NCBI GenBank assembly: GCA_027064845.1 | Contig: JAMOPC010000250.1 | Coordinates: 1-8,545, forward strand | Source: Desulfurococcales archaeon | GTDB lineage: Archaea > Thermoproteota > Thermoprotei_A > Sulfolobales > Desulfurococcaceae | Direction of reading: 5' to 3' | DNA: 8,545 nucleotides | Shown: positions 1-6,665 of the stretch, one piece after another | How the letters are laid out: the number at the start of each line of letters is the position of its first letter | How positions within the stretch are numbered: position 1 is the stretch's first letter | Translations under genes and position numbers: made by a program | Notes under the pieces: model-generated | What the model was told of the DNA's origin: nothing | Database searches by the model: none | Seen by the model: the letters and a program-made list of their open reading frames with translations, nothing else

Positions 1-330
1 TTCGATACACTCTATATGTTCTAAACATTCCTTTATTACATCTACATATTTCCTCAAAATCTTATGCCTTGGATCAGTATTTATTGTTTCAATGATCTCT
101 CCAGTATAGCATGAGAAACGTGAAAGCTTCTTTCTCAGCTTAGGGTGTTTGAGTATTTCTCTAATAATACTAGCTGTACTACATTCTTCATTATCTCTAC
201 ATATTTCCTCGAGTTCGTGGGCTACTGTTCCAAGTTTTATCAAGAATCCGTCAATGCTATGAATATATGAGAGAGCGGAACCTAGTTCATCAACATATTT
301 TTCTACATAGAAACTATTAGTACCGCTCAA
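1..330 (-). CDS. Hypothetical helical protein, 3' end cut by window edge
   Basis: Reading the minus strand from TTG at 330 gives 110 codons with no stop up to base 1, so the gene continues beyond the window. The product begins LSGTNSFYVEKYVDELGSAL (with TTG read as Met), looks mainly helical and charged, and has five cysteines in the visible part (EIC, EEC, FSC, KEC and IEC contexts). I recognise no family. The start is chosen because an in-frame TAG (336-334) lies two codons upstream and a GGTGAG ribosome site (346-341) sits 10 nt before the TTG. It begins directly after the glycosyltransferase stop, so the two are almost certainly co-transcribed, which hints at a role in the same glycan or cell-surface pathway. 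That last point is inference only. Confidence 0.6.
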   Translation of the reverse strand, partial: MSGTNSFYVEKYVDELGSALSYIHSIDGFLIKLGTVAHELEEICRDNEECSTASIIREILKHPKLRKKLSRFSCYTGEIIETINTDPRHKILRKYVDVIKECLEHIECIE

Positions 331-333
331 TAT

Positions 334-1509
334 CTAATCACTCACCAACTCTGCTTTTGCAACACCCAATAAGTAAGCATATACTGCTAAGTGTCTTCTC
401 GCCACTCTGTGCCATTCTGTTCTAACAGCATAACTATACATTTGACTCATATAAGCAATAGCTACATCATAGTTTTGTCTCAACCACTTAATCTTCTTCG
501 TAAGCTCATCAGGATTTCTAACTGGAACTGTCATCCGTGGAGCGTGTTGATAAAGTTCTATTAGTCTAGGTGCTCGTGTACCAATTATTGGTTTTAAACC
601 CCCCATCGATAAATGGAGAATCCCAGAGACAGAGTAAGAAGCCGGTCTATCTCTATAAGGAAGAATTACAGCATCAACAAGTGCTACTAGTTTCAAGATC
701 TCCTCATTCGTTAAGTATTTTTCTATTAATAATAGATTAGGCCCGTTCTTAACCATATCTTCGACTTCTCTCTTTAGATCAGGATCTCTTACTTCTCCAG
801 CGACAATAACTGTATAATCACTATCAGTCATTAAGGGCTTAATAGCTTTAATTAGCAGATCTAATCCCTTATCCTGTCTAATAAATCCAGGAACTCCTAT
901 TATAAAACCAAGTAATTGTTCCTCCTTAATACCAAGAGACTTGGCTAATTTGAATCTAGGCATCCACAAGTATGGGTTGAGAAGTGTTCCATGAGGAATT
1001 CTGATAATCTTAGAGGGATCTATTCCTTGATGTATTAACTCGAATTCTTGGAGAGGACTATGAACTATAACCATATCAAATTTATTTAGTTGTCTCTGGA
1101 ACTCTAGTGTTCCACTCCTCAATGTATAGGGGTGATCAACCGTATGCATAGTAATAACTACTTTCTTAACTAGTCTCTCTCTCCTAGCTTCTTCAACTGC
1201 TTCAACAATACCATTGTGTTTCCCAAATATCCCGTATTCATGTTGAATATGTAAAATGTCTACACCATCTATACGAGACAAATTATTCAAAAGCTCTCTA
1301 TAACTCGGTTCCTCATGTTCAAAACTAGGATATACATAAACCTGTGCTAATTCATCAAATCTTTCTCCACCACCACGTTTATCTGAGAGTATAAATGCAT
1401 TAATCTTTGGATATAAACTCTTTAAAGCAACAACAAGCATTCTAGTATATTCTCCAACACCACAATGGGTAGGTGGATAGGTGCTCGCAAAAGCTATTTT
1501 AAGAACCAA
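334..1509 (-). CDS. Glycosyltransferase family 4 (GT-B fold)
   Basis: A 391-residue cytosolic or peripheral GT-B glycosyltransferase, expected to move a sugar from a nucleotide-activated donor to an unidentified acceptor. Visible features in order: a glycine loop CGVGEYT (16-22), HIQHEYG (87-93), IPHG (171-174), the start of the C-terminal Rossmann domain with GFIRQDKG (208-215, carrying the donor-phosphate R and K), and LPYRDRPASYSVSG followed by GGLKPII (283-309). The usual E-x7-E donor motif is replaced here by Ser291 and His299, so this is a divergent branch of the family. Length is normal. The start is TTG at 1509, with GAGGGG (1525-1520) 10 nt upstream. The next gene follows three bases after the stop. 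Donor and acceptor cannot be read from the sequence; a role in surface glycan or glycoprotein synthesis is a guess. Confidence 0.88.
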   Translation of the reverse strand: MVLKIAFASTYPPTHCGVGEYTRMLVVALKSLYPKINAFILSDKRGGGERFDELAQVYVYPSFEHEEPSYRELLNNLSRIDGVDILHIQHEYGIFGKHNGIVEAVEEARRERLVKKVVITMHTVDHPYTLRSGTLEFQRQLNKFDMVIVHSPLQEFELIHQGIDPSKIIRIPHGTLLNPYLWMPRFKLAKSLGIKEEQLLGFIIGVPGFIRQDKGLDLLIKAIKPLMTDSDYTVIVAGEVRDPDLKREVEDMVKNGPNLLLIEKYLTNEEILKLVALVDAVILPYRDRPASYSVSGILHLSMGGLKPIIGTRAPRLIELYQHAPRMTVPVRNPDELTKKIKWLRQNYDVAIAYMSQMYSYAVRTEWHRVARRHLAVYAYLLGVAKAELVSD

Positions 1510-1542
1510 TCCACAAAATCCCCTCTCATCATTTTGACAGAT

Positions 1543-1553
1543 AATATGTTTAA
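1543..1553 (-). promoter_or_regulatory. Candidate TATA box for the glycosyltransferase
   Basis: The minus strand reads TTAAACATATT here, about 39 nt before the TTG start. Transcription starting about 26 nt downstream would begin near 1522, giving a very short leader at the GAGGGG ribosome site. It lies in the 137-bp divergent gap before the methyltransferase; no comparably clear TATA element is seen for the plus-strand gene. Confidence 0.35.
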
Positions 1554-1646
1554 GGGATTTGATATATTTTCATTAAACACTACAGTAATAATCAGGTAAA
1601 CAAACTATTTCCAACGAAACACAAACACACAATAACTACGTGGTGG

Positions 1647-3014
1647 ATGATGAGCGGGGAATGGCAAAGACTCGTATATGCAACAATATATGCTGTTAGA
1701 GTAGGACTAGTCATAAAGCCCGTACAAGAAGCTATTAGAAAAGCAATAAGGAGGTATAAATTAGAGAGCACAAGGTATGATAAAAAAATATCTGGGATAG
1801 TTTACAACGTGTTTAGGAACCTAGGTCTATTAGAGAAGATCATATATGATTTATCAGGAATAAACATTAATGACTTACCAAGAGAACTTAAAGCTCCACT
1901 CTATGTTTTAGCATATATTTCACAACTAGATAATAAATCAAGTAAAACAACTAAAAGAACATTTAAGAGGTATATAACAAGATACATCTTCACATATACT
2001 AAAGAGAAAGAATTACTAAGTAGGATTAATGAAACAATAAAAATAATTTACGAGAAGAAATGGGAACCCCAAACTTTTGAGGATAAAATACTCCTAAGAT
2101 ACAAGATCTCGCCTCAACTATACAATGCACTAGAGAAAGCATTGAGAAAACTCCAAGAGAATATCGAGGAATTTTTAGATAAGACTATGAAAATAGAATA
2201 TAGAGTGTTCCGAGTAAATAAGCTAAAAGCATCGGTAGATGCTATAATCAATTACTTATCCAGCTTTGGATATATCGTAGAGAGGGGAAAATATAGTCCG
2301 CAAGCAATTAGAGTTAAGGGTTCTCTAGGAAAAGAAATAATCAAACTAGTAGAAACAGGTATATTGGTACCACAAGATGAATCAAGTATGGTAGCAGTAG
2401 AAATACTATCACCAAGACCGAGCAGTAAGATAGCCGATTTATGTGCTGCTCCTGGCGGAAAAACCACCTACTTAGCTGAAATAACTAATCTCAAGTCAGA
2501 AATCCATAGCTTCGAAATATATAAAGACCGGGCAAAGAGGCTGAGGCTTCTACTAGAAAGAACCGGGACAAATAATGTCGTACGTATTTATATCGAAGAC
2601 GCCAGAAAAGCACCGCTAATACTCGGAAATGAAACAATGGATTACGTACTAGTAGATCCCCCATGTAGTTCTACCGGGGCATTAGCAAGAAACCCTGATG
2701 TAAGGTGGAGATATAGACAAGAAGATGTTGAAAAACTCTCTACTCTACAATACGAAATACTAGTTGCTGGCTGGAAAATATTAAAGAAAAAAGGAAGACT
2801 ACTCTATACTGTTTGTAGCGTTCTACCGTTAGAAGGAGAATATGTTATCAAGAAGTTTATAGAGGAACACAAAGACGCTAAACTAATTGATTTAGGAAAA
2901 CCTTTTAAGAAATCACCTATTCTTCCACAAACAATGCGTGCATGGCCCCACATCCATAGGACGATTGGCTTCTACTACGCCTTATTAGAAAAGAATCCCT
3001 GGCGCGGTCGGTAG
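1647..3014 (+). CDS. RsmB/NSUN-family RNA (cytosine-5) methyltransferase
   Basis: A 455-residue SAM-dependent enzyme that methylates C5 of cytosine in rRNA or tRNA. Residues 1 to about 140 look like the helical NusB-like RNA-binding domain found in RsmB-type proteins. RVNKLK (189-194) and VPQDESSMVAV (241-251) are family signatures. The catalytic Rossmann domain has motif I DLCAAPGGKT (264-273), motif IV VDPPCSSTG with Cys340, and motif VI YTVCS with Cys390. These are the two cysteines of the family; the motif VI one forms the covalent adduct and the motif IV one aids release. The end, RAWPHIHRTIGFYYALLEK, matches the usual C-terminus. ATG at 1647 is followed at once by a second ATG at 1650; GGTGG (1642-1646) is spaced better for the second. 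It is a single-gene unit, divergent from the glycosyltransferase. Whether the substrate is rRNA or tRNA is not decidable here. Confidence 0.93.
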   Translation: MMSGEWQRLVYATIYAVRVGLVIKPVQEAIRKAIRRYKLESTRYDKKISGIVYNVFRNLGLLEKIIYDLSGININDLPRELKAPLYVLAYISQLDNKSSKTTKRTFKRYITRYIFTYTKEKELLSRINETIKIIYEKKWEPQTFEDKILLRYKISPQLYNALEKALRKLQENIEEFLDKTMKIEYRVFRVNKLKASVDAIINYLSSFGYIVERGKYSPQAIRVKGSLGKEIIKLVETGILVPQDESSMVAVEILSPRPSSKIADLCAAPGGKTTYLAEITNLKSEIHSFEIYKDRAKRLRLLLERTGTNNVVRIYIEDARKAPLILGNETMDYVLVDPPCSSTGALARNPDVRWRYRQEDVEKLSTLQYEILVAGWKILKKKGRLLYTVCSVLPLEGEYVIKKFIEEHKDAKLIDLGKPFKKSPILPQTMRAWPHIHRTIGFYYALLEKNPWRGR

Positions 3015-3122
3015 AGGCCGAGCCTTCCCCATCATGTAGGGACAGACCGGCTTCCTCATCCCGCTGTTCTAAGCCTAGGTGTTGTTCATCATTAAGTATT
3101 CAGTACCGGCTGTTCTCAGCAC
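3013..3122 (-). ncRNA. Candidate degenerate tandem box C/D sRNA array
   Basis: This block is clearly GC-richer than its surroundings (3001-3060 is 39/60 G+C). On the minus strand, C-like boxes occur at 3122-3116 (GTGCTGA), 3092-3086 (ATGATGA, exact), 3062-3056 (GGGATGA) and 3035-3029 (ATGATGG). Their spacings are 30, 30 and 27 nt. D-like boxes follow at 3103-3100 (CTGA, exact), 3073-3070 (CTTA), 3045-3042 (CTGT) and 3016-3013 (CTCT), with spacers of 12, 12, 10 and 12 nt. The first C/D' half is convincing: a 12-nt guide GAACAGCCGGTA, then CTGA, a 7-nt linker and an exact ATGATGA. The later D boxes are degenerate and I find no terminal stem, so this could be a decayed or partial sRNA. Its left end overlaps the last codon of the methyltransferase. 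Confidence 0.3.
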
Positions 3123-3138
3123 TACGTGTTCTGGAATA

Positions 3139-3149
3139 ATTATATTTTT
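3139..3149 (+). promoter_or_regulatory. Candidate TATA box for the mini-ORF/glycoprotein unit
   Basis: The A/T-rich stretch ATTATATTTTT stands between GC-rich blocks. A start about 26 nt downstream falls near 3170, just before the GGTGAT ribosome site at 3173. A second A/T-rich run at 3157-3170 would place the start near 3190, inside the mini-ORF, which would then not be translated. Confidence 0.4.
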
Positions 3150-3181
3150 ACGCCGCTATATTATTATAATCTGGTGATTAG

Positions 3182-3244
3182 ATGATTTGTTGCCCGCATT
3201 GCCGAGCCTGCACTAAGGCAATGAGGAGTTGGGCCCTTGAATGA
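3182..3244 (+). CDS. Possible 20-residue Cys-rich leader peptide
   Basis: ATG at 3182 opens a 20-codon frame, MICCPHCRACTKAMRSWALE, ending in TGA at 3242-3244. It carries CCPHCRAC, that is Cys-x2-Cys-x2-Cys plus an adjacent Cys, which could bind a metal or a thiol reagent, although the peptide is too short for a normal zinc ribbon. GGTGAT (3173-3178), a strong crenarchaeal ribosome site, lies 3 nt upstream, and the TTG start of the glycoprotein overlaps its stop (TTGAATGA). That geometry suggests translational coupling or a leader peptide. Nothing independent shows it is translated; a structured untranslated leader is the main alternative. Confidence 0.3.
   Translation: MICCPHCRACTKAMRSWALE
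3192..3234 (+). repeat. Inverted repeat / hairpin before the glycoprotein gene
   Basis: CATTGCC (3197-3203) and GGCAATG (3217-3223) are exact 7-bp complements around a 13-nt loop, and GCCC (3192-3195) can pair with GGGC (3231-3234) outside it. The 3' arm touches the GAGGAG ribosome site (3223-3228) of the next gene, so folding could limit ribosome access and translation of the mini-ORF would open it. Regulation is inference. Confidence 0.5.
3223..3228 (+). promoter_or_regulatory. Ribosome binding site fixing the TTG start at 3237
   Basis: GAGGAG lies 8 nt before TTG 3237. The nearby ATG at 3241 is in another frame and reaches a stop after four codons, so this site supports the TTG as the true start. 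Confidence 0.6.
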
Positions 3245-4424
3245 TCTCCTTATAAAATTATTAGCACCGCTTATTATAGTATTGGTAACCATACAGCTAA
3301 GCTTCGGAATATGTGCAGTATATGGAACAGAACAAGCCCTTACATCTAAAAAATACGTAATAAATGGGGAGTATCTAGGATATATTACTTTTGAAGCAAA
3401 CGGTAAATATGCGGAAAAATACTTGTCAAAAAATAATACCTTGAAAGACTATATTAAACTCAATATATTCTACTTCATTGAAGTAAACATAACATTATAC
3501 CAAAACAGTATTTATTATGAAGTCTCGTACAAGTTAACTGATTTCAATATAAAAGCAGACAATATAGATGAAAACATAACAAAAGAAATAAAGGAAAAAC
3601 TTGTGAACGAAATCAATAAGACTGTCCACGAATACACCGATAGAGTTGATCCAAGTATTCTACTAAATATTTCAAATAATGAAATAATTTTTCAGAAAAT
3701 ATACTTTTTACCACAAAACATAACAGGGATAACAATTTTTGACGACGTATATTGTTACGAGATAAGAAGCGCTATAAAAATTGAAGAAGAAAACACAACA
3801 TACACAGACATAATAAGCCAGTACAGAGAAGTCCTAACATACACCCCCTTATACTTCTATAGGACAATATATGTAGGTTCACTCTTTCCAAAAACAGATT
3901 ATTATAAACTAAAAATACTGATCATAAACTATAACATAGGCGAACAACTTTCAAACATTATCCTAACAAACTCAACAATATTCTATATGAACAACGATAT
4001 GAGCATGGGAAAAATAGGATTTATAGCTTTAAATATGAGCTCCACAAATATCTCTTCAAAAATAAGAGTCGAAAATAACAAAATAATATATACGGTAAAT
4101 AGTTATGCACCATATAGGATAATGATGCTCTTAAATGAGAACTATAATATAACACATTCTAACATAAAACTACAAGAATTCAACAGTACTTCACTTAAAC
4201 TCTACTTATCACCTATAATGATGAACCCGTATAAGTTTATCATAAAACTTAGTGAAAAACCACTATTATTGAACAATAGCAATAACGAGATAGGATTACA
4301 TGGAATAACCCTCGAGGAAAGAGATAAACCGTCCCTAGCTGATATAATTTTAACAGTTATAACCGATATTACAATAATAGGGTTTATAACATCTTTAGTA
4401 AAAATTATCAATGATAAATTTTAA
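3237..4424 (+). CDS. Secreted, membrane-anchored glycoprotein of unknown function
   Basis: The 395-residue product has an N-terminal hydrophobic signal segment (about 5-25, LIKLLAPLIIVLVTIQLSFG), a long extracytoplasmic domain, and a C-terminal membrane segment (about 367-388, ending in VKIINDKF). The ectodomain carries at least a dozen N-x-S/T sequons (for example NIT, NKT, NIS, NTT, NST, NMS), so it should be heavily N-glycosylated outside the cell. It is unusually rich in Asn, Ile and Tyr, and the DNA is more AT-rich than the neighbours. I recognise no enzymatic motif or domain. The TTG start is supported by GAGGAG 8 nt upstream and overlaps the stop of the possible mini-ORF. It converges with the DUF488 gene, with 13 nt between the stops. 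It could be a surface-layer accessory protein or sensor, but this is not shown. Confidence 0.8.
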   Translation: MNDLLIKLLAPLIIVLVTIQLSFGICAVYGTEQALTSKKYVINGEYLGYITFEANGKYAEKYLSKNNTLKDYIKLNIFYFIEVNITLYQNSIYYEVSYKLTDFNIKADNIDENITKEIKEKLVNEINKTVHEYTDRVDPSILLNISNNEIIFQKIYFLPQNITGITIFDDVYCYEIRSAIKIEEENTTYTDIISQYREVLTYTPLYFYRTIYVGSLFPKTDYYKLKILIINYNIGEQLSNIILTNSTIFYMNNDMSMGKIGFIALNMSSTNISSKIRVENNKIIYTVNSYAPYRIMMLLNENYNITHSNIKLQEFNSTSLKLYLSPIMMNPYKFIIKLSEKPLLLNNSNNEIGLHGITLEERDKPSLADIILTVITDITIIGFITSLVKIINDKF

Positions 4425-4441
4425 TTCTAATTTAATTCTAA
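4421..4441. repeat. 10-bp direct repeat spanning two convergent stops
   Basis: TTAATTCTAA occurs at 4421-4430 and again at 4432-4441. The first copy contains the TAA stop of the plus-strand glycoprotein, and the second contains the TAG stop of the minus-strand DUF488 gene. The T-rich runs on each strand may serve as simple archaeal terminators. Confidence 0.5.
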
Positions 4442-4884
4442 AGTAAAGAAGATACATGAGTAAGAATATTGTCGAGATCTATAATATGTAGAACTTGAAA
4501 ACCCCTTCTACATAGTTCTTCAGCAATATATCTTCTATGACAATATCTTGGGTTCTTCTCTAAACACATTATACAAGTATACCCATATCCAGGCTCCGTG
4601 ATTATATCAATTAATTTCTTCATTCCTAGCCGAAACATTTGTGAAGACATATACTTTACATACCCTCCTCGAAAACCGCCGAGTTCGTAACCAAGCCAAT
4701 AGTAATTTATCCCATAAAGAGGAAGAACTTTCTCTAAAATATCTCTCCTATAAACAAATAATTTACTTTTAGGAAATCTTCTAATGTCCACTAGTTTCGT
4801 AATCATATAATGTTTCAATATTTTTATAAAATCATCAAACAATCTATAGTCGTATCCTATGGTATATACTATTTTAGAAAACAT
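4438..4884 (-). CDS. DUF488 family protein
   Basis: The 148-residue product matches DUF488 across its length: YTIGY (7-11), LVDIRRFPKS (31-40), YGINYYWLGYELGG (57-70), then the C-terminal CLEKNPRYCHRR (107-118) with Cys107, Cys115 and His116, and VLHI (131-134). The family is widespread in bacteria and archaea and is soluble; its biochemical role is not settled, although the conserved Arg and Cys-His residues suggest an active or metal/nucleic acid binding site. The ATG start at 4884 has only a weak purine-rich site upstream. It is the last gene of a minus-strand run, 24 nt after the PAP2-like gene, so it is probably read from the priL transcript. Length is typical for the family. Confidence 0.88.
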   Translation of the reverse strand: MFSKIVYTIGYDYRLFDDFIKILKHYMITKLVDIRRFPKSKLFVYRRDILEKVLPLYGINYYWLGYELGGFRGGYVKYMSSQMFRLGMKKLIDIITEPGYGYTCIMCLEKNPRYCHRRYIAEELCRRGFQVLHIIDLDNILTHVSSLL

Positions 4885-4908
4885 TCTAAATCATCCTGCT
4901 TACAATAC

Positions 4909-5481
4909 TTAGTATGTTATATTATATGCAAGGATTGTAATAACAATACTTTCTATGTATCCTAGAAACAACTGCATTGGTGTGTGTCTCTTTAAAATAT
5001 ATCTAGAATAAGATACTAGTAGAGATAAAATAAATAAAGCCAGGAAGTCCTTCAGAAGCCCTATTAGAAGTAAATATGTTGCAGGACCCATAATACCTAT
5101 AACGTGTATACTGATCTTGTACTTAAAACTAATCAGGAGTGAGACAAGCCCGTTAAGAGTATAAGACATTGCAAGGAATACTCCTTCACGACATGTATCT
5201 AATAAATACAGAGCTATCAATGTTAAGGCATATCCTATGAAAACCAGTGAAAATGGAATAATTCTTTCCTCTCTACTAGGATAGTCCCATTCAACCTTTT
5301 TCTTATAAGAGTATAGAAGAGGTATGAATAGAGGGAGCAGTACATATCCTATTATCAATAATATTAATTGCTCAATACTAAATGTATAAAGAAAAAATAC
5401 GCGTAGAATAATATATAATGCAATAAATGGTGCTGAGAGTATTATTGATATAAATTCATAAATCTTCTTATTTTTTCTCAC
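4909..5481 (-). CDS. PAP2-like integral membrane phosphatase (divergent)
   Basis: A 190-residue protein with about six hydrophobic segments (near 10-30, 37-57, 77-94, 100-118, 126-157 and 171-188). The loop and helix-end motifs fit a divergent PAP2 phosphatase: DYPSREERIIPF (66-77) in place of the K-x6-RP motif, ISIHVIG (124-130) in place of PSGH, and SR-x5-H with a following Q and G (Ser159, Arg160, His166, Gln170, Gly174) in place of SRx5HxxxD. If active it would remove phosphate from a lipid phosphate such as a polyprenyl or isoprenoid phosphate at the membrane. The start is GTG at 5481; the overlapping ATG at 5483 runs straight into TGA. A GGGG site precedes it. It sits 33 nt after priL and 24 nt before the DUF488 gene. 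The motif changes leave the exact activity open. Confidence 0.65.
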   Translation of the reverse strand: MRKNKKIYEFISIILSAPFIALYIILRVFFLYTFSIEQLILLIIGYVLLPLFIPLLYSYKKKVEWDYPSREERIIPFSLVFIGYALTLIALYLLDTCREGVFLAMSYTLNGLVSLLISFKYKISIHVIGIMGPATYLLLIGLLKDFLALFILSLLVSYSRYILKRHTPMQLFLGYIESIVITILAYNITY

Positions 5482-5514
5482 ATTTATTCCCCTACACTAA
5501 TCAGTTTCGCCATA

Positions 5515-6654
5515 CTACTTTGCTTTAACATGATTCTTTTTACCACTTCTTTTCTTACTTAAAATCTTTTGCTTGACATTATACCAGTAAACAGCAAGAG
5601 GGTTTTTACCTCCTTTACAATAATCCGTAACTGGACATATACCTAGGGATCTCATGGTTTCACAATTATATGGCAAGTATTTCTTCCTAGATCCCCTCAA
5701 ACCAGCTATATGCTCTATCTGGTAACGAGCAATTTTCTCGTTGAAGTCTGGCGTGTTCTTGAAATATTCTAGGATAGTGTCAATATCTAATCCTATCCTT
5801 GCAAGAAAAGCTGCTATAGCGAAGCGTTCTTGATGACTGAGATTCTCGCCAGCCTTGAGTTTCTCGATCAAAATACTCATACATGGTGGAAAAGCTGAGA
5901 AATCTATTACTCCCTTAGCCTTCTCCTCTAGTTCAATACTCATTATTCTCTGCTTAACCCAGCCTGTTTCTTCGATTATTTTCTTAGCTTCATCAATGAG
6001 ATCTTCTGGGAGCTCTTGTGTCTGAATAGAATTATAGAGTTCAATTATTCTTGTATAAATTGCTTCTTCAAGTACTCTGACAAATACTTCTTTTTCTAAA
6101 AACACCATACCATGATCAATTATTTGATTTACCAAAGCGTACTTGGGGTCTCTTGCTAATCGTTTAGCAGTATATTTTAGATAATCTTTGAAACTCATAG
6201 AAATAGGCTTTGCTATAAAGATGGGTTTTTTTCTCTTAAAATCAACTGGTATTAGAGGAGCATTCCTTTCCAGCTTAGCATTAATTCCCAGCAATTTAGC
6301 AATATGTACTAGGTTGTTCAATGGTTCTTTCAATAATTTCTCATATGCATACTTAGAATATGTTAAAGCCACGATATTTGCTAATTTTTTATCATTCAAG
6401 GCCTTAATAATGGACAACAATGTATAGAATGCTACAATTTCCTCATCACTAGTACCGGTTCCTTCACGGATAAAGCGTTTAGATAGTATTGTTTTTAAAA
6501 GTTGTAAAGACCTCCTCCTAGCATAGTTCTCTTTACTAACAATTACATCTCTTAGTCTCAGACCAGGATACCTCATTCTAAGAATACTATTAACGTCGCC
6601 AAGGAACGGATAATAGCGATAATCAATTATTACCGCAAACAACAACCACACCAA
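5515..6654 (-). CDS. priL: DNA primase large subunit PriL
   Basis: The large, non-catalytic subunit of the archaeal/eukaryotic primase, which partners PriS and helps primer initiation and length control. The 379-residue length is normal. The N-terminus has DYRYYPFLGDV (11-21), typical of PriL; a helical body follows. The C-terminal [4Fe-4S] domain carries four cysteines in the expected order: Cys258 (FPPC), Cys331 (YNCETM), Cys340 (LGIC) and Cys346 (DYCKGGKNPLAVYW). A basic tail (SKKRSGKKNHVKAK) ends the protein. The start is uncertain: TTG 6654, GTG 6651, TTG 6645 and TTG 6642 are all in frame within five codons, and no strong ribosome site favours one. No priS gene is present here. The gene begins 11 nt after the 3' stem of a box C/D sRNA and probably heads the priL, PAP2-like, DUF488 unit. 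Confidence 0.93.
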   Translation of the reverse strand: MVWLLFAVIIDYRYYPFLGDVNSILRMRYPGLRLRDVIVSKENYARRRSLQLLKTILSKRFIREGTGTSDEEIVAFYTLLSIIKALNDKKLANIVALTYSKYAYEKLLKEPLNNLVHIAKLLGINAKLERNAPLIPVDFKRKKPIFIAKPISMSFKDYLKYTAKRLARDPKYALVNQIIDHGMVFLEKEVFVRVLEEAIYTRIIELYNSIQTQELPEDLIDEAKKIIEETGWVKQRIMSIELEEKAKGVIDFSAFPPCMSILIEKLKAGENLSHQERFAIAAFLARIGLDIDTILEYFKNTPDFNEKIARYQIEHIAGLRGSRKKYLPYNCETMRSLGICPVTDYCKGGKNPLAVYWYNVKQKILSKKRSGKKNHVKAK

Positions 6655-6665
6655 AATATACCTAT

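Noticed and set aside
2252..2467. 71-codon minus-strand frame
   Set aside because: It is antisense to the SAM-binding region of the methyltransferase and has no independent support.
3030..3062. H/ACA sRNA ending at the minus-strand ACA near 3037
   Set aside because: GGGA and TCCC flank it, but there is no stable upper stem, no proper guide pocket and no K-turn or K-loop.
3001..3120. tRNA, SRP RNA or RNase P RNA in the GC-rich gap
   Set aside because: There is no T-arm GTTCRAN-type motif or cloverleaf, and the block is far too short for SRP or RNase P RNA.
3174..3240. Possible plus-strand box C/D sRNA (GTGATTA, CCGA, AATGAGG, CTTGA)
   Set aside because: Box C and both D boxes are degenerate, spacers are irregular and there is no terminal stem. 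The ribosome sites, mini-ORF and hairpin explain the segment better.
4202..4411. 69-codon minus-strand frame
   Set aside because: It is antisense to the C-terminal part of the glycoprotein; its hydrophobicity follows from the AT-rich complement.
6188..6427. 79-codon plus-strand frame
   Set aside because: It is antisense to priL and mirrors its codons; there is no start signal.
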